This document shows positions 59,001 to 64,000 of a stretch of DNA of 64,000 nucleotides, one piece after another. The stretch is from positions 1 through 64,000 of the IMG/VR virus record IMGVR_UViG_3300007504_000006; one strand, written 5' to 3'. The notes below the pieces were generated by a model that saw only the letters and a list, made by a program, of their open reading frames with translations, made no database searches and was not told where the DNA came from. How positions within the stretch are numbered: the first letter of the stretch is position 1; the number at the start of each line of letters is the position of its first letter. The stretch is from a virus. Both the position numbers and the translations under genes were made by a program.

Positions 59001-61992
59001 ATCTGATTATGCAAGTGGTACAGCATATATTGCAGGTCATGTATGTCGATGGGCTCCTCCGACATGGGCAAATGCAGGAACATACACATTAGGTGAATTG
59101 GTTGCTCACACAGATGCAACCCATCCAGCCGTAAATAAATCAAGATGGTATAAATGTATAGATGCTACAAATGCAGGTACAACTGCTCCATCGACAGGAG
59201 GTACTGTATCGGCTCCGTGGAAATTAATTGCACCATCAGATCCTATTACACAAACAACAGCAGTAGATCCGAATAATGTTAATGTATATTATGGTAAAGA
59301 TCGATTATATGGAAGAACGGATATTACAACTACTACTAATTTTGGTGGTAACGAAACAATGTATAAAGTATACATGGCCATAAAAGATAGATCAGGTGTT
59401 GAACCAATAAATGCAGAAACAGGAAAAATAAATGATGGTTGGCGGGAAGTATTAAATGGTTTAAAAGTTGATGTATATGGTCAGGTAACAGGTGTTATTA
59501 CATGGGGTAAAAATCCAAGTGCGGCATTTAAAACAATTAGATATGCTTGTTCTAAAGCAAGATCTGGAGACCAAATTCAGGCGGCACCAGGAGTATATAA
59601 AGAGTTCTTACCAATAGTAATTCCTGCAGGTGTAGGTCTTCTAGGAAAAGAAATGCGTACAACTTTTGTTGAACCAAATATGGAAGACGACGGCGGGAAC
59701 GGAGTTGGAGTATCTATGTTAGGAGCAGGGTATCCTAATAATGAAGTTGCTATGTTTTATTGTAATGATGCAGTAACAGTTAGAGGTTTTACATTTAGAG
59801 GATTAGGAGGAATGGTAAAAGGGGTAGGTAGTCCTCATGAAGAGCCTATAGTTAAAGGTGTATGTTTTAGATTAGATCCTAATGGTGCAGTTAATCTTAA
59901 ATCTCCATTTATTCAAAATGCAGTATCAATTTGTGATGGTGGTGGAGGAATATACTGTGATGGTCATGATGCTCCATATGGCAAATATGCAAGTTTTTGT
60001 ACAAATGATTTTACTCAAATAAACTCAGATGGATTTGGATTATTTGCAACAAACAAAGGAAGAATTGAAGCGGTATCAGTGTTTACATATTATTGTCATG
60101 TAGGATTTACAACAACTCATGGCGGTGTTATACGTGCCGCAAACTGTAATAACTCATATGGAGAATATGGTTCAGTTTCTGAAGGTAACTTTGCAAATGA
60201 AACAAATTTAACTCAAAAAGTGGCATCTATAGATAATAGAACAGGTGAGGCCTTACCTTATAGAGTAGTTGTTGATGAAGTACAAGGCAAAGTTATACGA
60301 ATGGAATTTCAATATGCAGGTGAAACATATACAAGTTCTCAAGTTGCATTTGAAGCAGTTGGAGATAATGATGCAGGAACATCAGGAGCAGGTGGAGCGG
60401 CTACATTTACATCTACCCATGTTAACAATGGAATAATACGGATAACAGCATCAAATAATATATCAGCTCTTAATAGATATATCGGAAATGCTCAAACTGG
60501 AACAAATCCATCCTCAGGAACAGATGCTACTATTCAATTAACAGCAACATCTAATACAGTACCTGCGGCAAATTTTATAGGAATGACAGTTAATTGTTTA
60601 AGTGGTGCTGGAGCAGGACAATGGGGAATTATTAAATCTTATGATTTTGCCACAAAAATGGCAACAATAGATGGTGTGTGGACATCAATGACAGGTGATG
60701 CAACATCTGCACCAGATTATACTACTGTTTATGAAGTAGAACCTACTGTAGGTTTTACAGGTGGAGCGGCTCCGACTACAGTAGCAAAATTACGATGCCA
60801 AGTATCGAATGCGAGTACTGTAGAAGAAATTCTTATTATAGATCCAGGCCAAGGATATGATCCTACTAATATGCCTACTTTAACTATAACAGATCCAGGT
60901 GCAAATCAATCTGAAATAACTGGTTACAATGCTACAATGACTTTAGGTGATGGTGTACCAGTATGGACACGAACATCAGGCGGAGGAGGTTATCCAACAG
61001 GAATGACCCAAGGACAACTTACACCAGGAACAACAACAGCAACTATAGCAGGTGATGGATTTGCAGAAGTACCACAGGTAGGCGGTTATATGCAAGTAAA
61101 AGGGTTATATAGAGAACCTAAAGATGGATCAAATATGGAAATAGGAAGTGATCAAACATTTTATACCGTGGTTAATGTTGTAGGTTATACTAATGCTCAG
61201 GAAGGTACTCCAGTAGGTACTGCTAGAATTCAAATATCACCACAAATGACAACTGCAAAAGCACATGTTCATGGTACTAGTGTTCAATTTAGAGAAGAAT
61301 ATTCTAGTTGTAGAATGACAGGTCATGACTTTTTAGATATTGGTACAGGAGATTTTACAACATCTAATTATCCAGGAATACCAACTCAAAATGCAGACCC
61401 ATCCCACGAAGTTCAAGAACATTGTGGTGGAAGAGTATTTTTTACATCAACAGACCAAGATGGTAACTATAGTGTTGGAGGATTATTTTCAGTACAACAA
61501 TCAACAGGACGAGCAACTCTTAATGCAGAAGATTTTTCATTAGCAGGATTGAATGAATTAAAACTTGGTGCATTACAATTTTCAGGATATGGTGCAACAA
61601 TTGATGAGTTTTCCACTGACGGAACGTTAAGTGGTAATTCAGATAGTGCATTAGTAACAGAAAAAGCAATTAAAACGTATATTACAACCCAATTAGGAGG
61701 TGGTGATAACCAATTAGAGGTAAATACTGCTACAGTAGGTAATGTTTATATTGCTGGAACCACAGTTTCGACAAAAGCCGCATCAGGTCAAGATTTACAA
61801 ATAACTTCCGATAGTGGAAAAGTTGTGTTTACTGGTGAACCACAATCATCGGTGGCAGTAACAACTGATACTAGTTTAATTACAAAAACCTACTTTGAGG
61901 ACAATTTTTTAACTCAAAATTTAGTTTCAGATATTATGGAAACTTTAGATAATAATAGAGTAGCAGGAACAGCATCACCGGATACACCTTAA
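56095..61992 (+). CDS. Giant fibre/baseplate protein with CBM-like repeats and pectin-lyase-like region, 1,965 aa
   Basis: The N-terminal 285 residues contain five tandem carbohydrate-binding-module-like repeats of about 50 residues: a W/Y strand, then Y-x-x-G-D-V-V, G-Y-x-Y-x-A/C, and a closing Y-W-D-L, as in TQYQTGDVVTYGGYTYTAKQ. Next come four repeats headed by CTRD (CTRDLGYVLDASKYDMAMG, about residues 365-830), and a later single copy of the CBM-like unit. The part about residues 1130-1380 looks like a right-handed beta-helix (TVRGFTFRGLGGMV, YYCHVGFTTTHGGVIRAANC). The end has a SALVTEKAIKTYITTQLGG knob entry. It is a fibre or tail spike; enzymatic activity is not shown. Confidence 0.82.
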   Translation: MADFILGRLKFKWKGDWVTSTQYIIDDIIKYGANTYVCIVNHTSGTFYTDLDSNSYWSLHTESFAYNSSSTAWASGTEYKNNDVVRWGANLYICNAHHTSAADWATNSAKFTLFVPGLEFEDSYSNTTQYQTGDVVTYGGYTYTAKQDSIGNLPTATTYWDLFTTGFNVKGEYNAGTAYNPGDVVTRNGYVYVAKVDTTGNAPTIQDTDSNSPTYNETITNSAYWDLINTGFKFQGDWSGASTYYLGDVVKEGNSSYICVDEHTGDGTSSSATKPPSAYWDTLAAGDTTIVMNTPGDIMIRTSTNTKLNVGKKGWKLRADEGQNYPVHWDPDDESYTWYVDPHKGSDEENLTYSPGVVSTGSMSTGEESTCTRDLGYVLDASKYDMAMGTNYMQHIVGHRMQYGVNVTTGDRLRVLGAIDHAKLATIDINSVKNENAILQEVTQAFDEVVDIINNGHAAADAASFPAFGASTNKQNAVLQMQANKNFIAAEVNAWVEDYIGAMTTQEQDLCTRDLGYVVNAAKNDMAIGTNYMAVITGIRFNYGLYTTSSDKVRVQDAIDHSQASIKALTNVSGAAETAIDAAYAEIKDIIDNGNSSADALTFPDFNTGRSDWTDRKNGGSQLQANKDFIAADVNAWVTQNYPSHFGTYDEAKCTRDSGYLVDALTYDLMYGGDSASVIMAKSFFDGGVSQLTTPTERNVTVLAYQHMATIASAIVQETTVTPQTGNSETQDTTGTAATAAEGTIVSNLMQITEDAITANSASGIPAATYPDVATSTHITPHTDITTDQTTIISNAVASVASSAGYVHDASKCTRDTKYFVDAMCYDLMYGGDFGTLVSAKSFFDAGVSQIPANHRETTGLAYNYMADVFKYCIEKTTAWNPEQSVITQDTSNNAGTSAETTIVDTNLQVIEDAVKNNTAPTASITYPSIGNASANNTTAFNDITSSQATIISNAVAAVAAGQITGEGISDYASGTAYIAGHVCRWAPPTWANAGTYTLGELVAHTDATHPAVNKSRWYKCIDATNAGTTAPSTGGTVSAPWKLIAPSDPITQTTAVDPNNVNVYYGKDRLYGRTDITTTTNFGGNETMYKVYMAIKDRSGVEPINAETGKINDGWREVLNGLKVDVYGQVTGVITWGKNPSAAFKTIRYACSKARSGDQIQAAPGVYKEFLPIVIPAGVGLLGKEMRTTFVEPNMEDDGGNGVGVSMLGAGYPNNEVAMFYCNDAVTVRGFTFRGLGGMVKGVGSPHEEPIVKGVCFRLDPNGAVNLKSPFIQNAVSICDGGGGIYCDGHDAPYGKYASFCTNDFTQINSDGFGLFATNKGRIEAVSVFTYYCHVGFTTTHGGVIRAANCNNSYGEYGSVSEGNFANETNLTQKVASIDNRTGEALPYRVVVDEVQGKVIRMEFQYAGETYTSSQVAFEAVGDNDAGTSGAGGAATFTSTHVNNGIIRITASNNISALNRYIGNAQTGTNPSSGTDATIQLTATSNTVPAANFIGMTVNCLSGAGAGQWGIIKSYDFATKMATIDGVWTSMTGDATSAPDYTTVYEVEPTVGFTGGAAPTTVAKLRCQVSNASTVEEILIIDPGQGYDPTNMPTLTITDPGANQSEITGYNATMTLGDGVPVWTRTSGGGGYPTGMTQGQLTPGTTTATIAGDGFAEVPQVGGYMQVKGLYREPKDGSNMEIGSDQTFYTVVNVVGYTNAQEGTPVGTARIQISPQMTTAKAHVHGTSVQFREEYSSCRMTGHDFLDIGTGDFTTSNYPGIPTQNADPSHEVQEHCGGRVFFTSTDQDGNYSVGGLFSVQQSTGRATLNAEDFSLAGLNELKLGALQFSGYGATIDEFSTDGTLSGNSDSALVTEKAIKTYITTQLGGGDNQLEVNTATVGNVYIAGTTVSTKAASGQDLQITSDSGKVVFTGEPQSSVAVTTDTSLITKTYFEDNFLTQNLVSDIMETLDNNRVAGTASPDTP

Positions 61993-62003
61993 AAGGATAA
62001 ATT

Positions 62004-63551
62004 ATGGCAACAGGTACAACAACAAAACAAACATTATTAGATCAAATAGATAGTAAAGTAACGACTGCAAATGCAACAGAAGTATCGCAACTTGCTAAAT
62101 CTATTAATAATGTACAAGAAGTAGTTCAAGAGGATAGGGTATTTTCTCAGCATCCAAGAGGGTCAAATGAATTGTATTTTGAACGAGATGCAGAATTTGT
62201 TATTTGGTGTGGTAGACAACAAAATCATGACTATGCTGGTGGTGGTTCTCTTATATATGATAGTAATTTAGATATTTACGATAGTACTAAATTTGCAGGA
62301 TATCATTGTTATAATGGAGGTGTTGATGGTACATATGGTCATCATGGTTGGGGTTCAACCGAAGCATGGGATCATGGTGGAAATCATTGTTGGTTAGACA
62401 CTACCTGCCATTCACATCAATATCATTGTTATATTGCTGGAACAGATGCAATAGGTGAATTAGGCCATTATAGATTAAAAATGGGAGAAGGCGGACATAT
62501 AGGTTATTATACTTCTCATTTAGGTACCTTTAGAAATCGAGAAATGTCTAAAATAGGATCTTGGGAAGTCCGTGATAATAGATATTATGTTACCTATACT
62601 CATAATCAATGTGGTATTCTCAATAGATTTATGACAGAACATGGTAGAGCAACTGCAACATCAACAAAACATATACCTGGTCAAACAGGTAACAATTATG
62701 GTTGTACCTCATTTAACAGAAAACGAAAAGAAGCGGTTTTTATTAATCCTGCTCAACCTGTAATGGATTATGCTAGTCATCATTTAACTTCTACAAATAG
62801 TCATCACTGGAATGCTATTACTAATGGTGGTGAGATGTACGCTATGGAAGGCAACCAAATGAATAGGCATCGTTGCCGAATATATTATGGTATCCAGCAG
62901 ATTGATGGTGCAACTAACTTAGAAAAAGTATTAGATGATAAAACTGCAAAAAATTTATACTTTAATTGGATTTATGGTATGAATAATAGTTATATAGGTT
63001 CACATTGGCAACAAAAATGTACTTTAGTTGATAATGGATCTATTTTTGCAATGACACAAAATCCATATAACTCGTATACATTGGCAAGATTAGTTAGACA
63101 ACGAGATGATAGAGCAATTAGGTTTGAAACAAGACAGACACAACGATGTAACAATTGCTACGGTCAACATGACAATCACACCGCAGGTGTGAGAATTGTA
63201 ATGAGTAGAAATAAACGTAATGTATGCATGTTTGGACCATATTATTATTATGGCGCAGGAATGTGCGGTTGGATTATTGCAAGAGATACATCAAGAGAAT
63301 ATCCGGAATTATGGAGTTACCATACAAGTCACGGAGTACAAATAAGTCCATTTAGAGATGCAGATTTTTATTTACATGTGTCGCATGATTGGAATGATTG
63401 GAGCGGTTATAATAAAACTTCAAGAATAGCTTTTCAAAACGGAAAAGGACATTTTGAATCGTATTGGGTTGGTAATCAAATGGATTCAAATGGGCACACT
63501 ACACAACATCCGGCAGTTTGTCCACTTCATAAAGACGGTTTAACATATTAA
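62004..63551 (+). CDS. His/Cys/Tyr-rich fibre-like protein, 515 aa
   Basis: A 515-residue protein. The first 45 residues are a polar helix (MATGTTTKQTLLDQIDSKVT), like the next protein's start. The rest is extremely rich in His, Cys, Tyr, Trp, Asn and Gly, for example GGNHCWLDTTCHSHQYHCYI and CTLVDNGSIFAMTQNPYN. No long hydrophobic segment is present. The many His and Cys may bind metals or form disulfides. In style it resembles the minus-strand protein at 12025. AAAGGA precedes the ATG. A tip or adhesin role is inferred. Confidence 0.65.
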   Translation: MATGTTTKQTLLDQIDSKVTTANATEVSQLAKSINNVQEVVQEDRVFSQHPRGSNELYFERDAEFVIWCGRQQNHDYAGGGSLIYDSNLDIYDSTKFAGYHCYNGGVDGTYGHHGWGSTEAWDHGGNHCWLDTTCHSHQYHCYIAGTDAIGELGHYRLKMGEGGHIGYYTSHLGTFRNREMSKIGSWEVRDNRYYVTYTHNQCGILNRFMTEHGRATATSTKHIPGQTGNNYGCTSFNRKRKEAVFINPAQPVMDYASHHLTSTNSHHWNAITNGGEMYAMEGNQMNRHRCRIYYGIQQIDGATNLEKVLDDKTAKNLYFNWIYGMNNSYIGSHWQQKCTLVDNGSIFAMTQNPYNSYTLARLVRQRDDRAIRFETRQTQRCNNCYGQHDNHTAGVRIVMSRNKRNVCMFGPYYYYGAGMCGWIIARDTSREYPELWSYHTSHGVQISPFRDADFYLHVSHDWNDWSGYNKTSRIAFQNGKGHFESYWVGNQMDSNGHTTQHPAVCPLHKDGLTY

Positions 63552-63563
63552 GGTGATTTAACA

Positions 63564-64000
63564 ATGGCAAATGAAACTATTAAACAAGCAAAAGATGCAG
63601 TTTTAGATAGAATAACAACATTAGCAGAAGATGCTAATACAAATGCTTCAGATACTATATTATTAACAGATGCATTAACAACAGTTAATGATGGAGTAGA
63701 TGAAACTACAGCAATTAAACCAGCACCAGATTATCATTATCGTAATACTAGACCAGAATATGGTGTATGGTCTTCACACCATAGTCATGGTGGTGGAGGA
63801 ACAATTGTTGATGAATTAGCATATCCTATTAGACAACGAGGATATTGGCATAGTAGTTATGAAGATACTGCCGATGGTTGTTGGAATGGTATTTATTCCG
63901 GCGGAATGAAAGAACAATGGGCTGATAATAACTGTTATTATAGATGTAATGATCATGCACCAACCGGTGCAGATTGTTATTTAAATGGTACAACTTCTTG
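63564..64000 (+). CDS. N-terminal part of a second His/Cys/Tyr-rich fibre-like protein, cut by window end
   Basis: From the ATG at 63564 (AGGTGA upstream) the frame stays open to the window end, encoding at least 145 residues. It starts MANETIKQAKDAVLDRITTL, an N-terminal helix of the same type as the preceding protein, and continues with aromatic and His-rich stretches (HHSHGGGGTIVDEL, GYWHSSYEDTADGCWNG, NNCYYRCNDH). It is clearly related to the 515-residue protein by design, suggesting a tandem family of fibre-tip-like proteins. The end is not visible. Confidence 0.7.
   Translation, partial: MANETIKQAKDAVLDRITTLAEDANTNASDTILLTDALTTVNDGVDETTAIKPAPDYHYRNTRPEYGVWSSHHSHGGGGTIVDELAYPIRQRGYWHSSYEDTADGCWNGIYSGGMKEQWADNNCYYRCNDHAPTGADCYLNGTTS

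Overview
This window is a 64 kb piece of an AT-rich, T4-like tailed phage (contractile tail), very probably marine. The T4-type morphogenesis genes are unmistakable: portal gp20, prohead protease gp21, scaffold gp22, major capsid gp23, a gp26-type baseplate protein, a gp5-type OB-fold spike, a gp53-type wedge, the gp46/gp47 recombination nuclease and a gp55-type late sigma factor. The low GC, auxiliary metabolic genes (PRPP synthetase, dihydroorotate dehydrogenase, 2-oxoglutarate oxygenases) and Gly/Ser/Thr-rich fibre modules resemble marine T4-like phages such as cyano- and pelagiphages. The host cannot be read from the sequence. I see no rRNA, tRNA, CRISPR array or insertion sequence.

Layout. 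(1) 1-6206, rightward: small hypothetical proteins, prs, a 2OG-Fe(II) oxygenase, a small membrane protein, then a three-gene operon behind a near-perfect sigma70-type promoter that ends in two paralogous lipoproteins. (2) 37175-6203, leftward, about 31 kb: an NMN/cytidylyl-transferase-like protein, tube-cap-like protein, gp53-like wedge, hub candidate, an M15-peptidase-like protein lacking two zinc ligands, gp5-like spike, then large fibre proteins carrying unexpected domains (GH24-type lysozyme plus PKD; cupredoxin; PQQ-type sugar dehydrogenase beta-propeller). It ends with a YkgJ-like protein, a U32/methyltransferase fusion, a 2OG oxygenase, a permease-like protein and a small paralogue of a fibre tip. 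(3) 37255-44630, rightward: gp55, two tandem 2OG oxygenases, gp47, gp46, a DHODH-like enzyme, a PD-(D/E)XK nuclease, a structured non-coding stretch and a HAD phosphatase. (4) 45954-44627, leftward: gp26-like protein with a strong candidate -1 programmed frameshift signal. (5) 46002-64000, rightward: tape-measure candidate, capsid operon gp20-gp23 with a terminator, small virion proteins, a 1,965-residue fibre with carbohydrate-binding-like repeats, and two related His/Cys-rich fibre-like proteins, the last cut by the window edge.

Regulation. T4-late-like boxes (TATAAATA, AATAAATA, GATAAATA) recur before virion genes on both strands, which fits the gp55-type sigma gene at 37255. Separate TTGACN-(16 to 18)-TATAAT promoters precede the lipoprotein operon, gp55, gp46 and gp20, suggesting host-polymerase control of those units; gp20 has both kinds overlapping.

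The most unusual items are the frameshift signal in the gp26-like gene (slippery T-TTT-TTC, then an 11-bp perfect stem 4 nt downstream), the sugar-dehydrogenase propeller and cupredoxin domain fused to fibres, the M15-like baseplate protein that has lost metal ligands, and the structured RNA candidate at 43757-44100.
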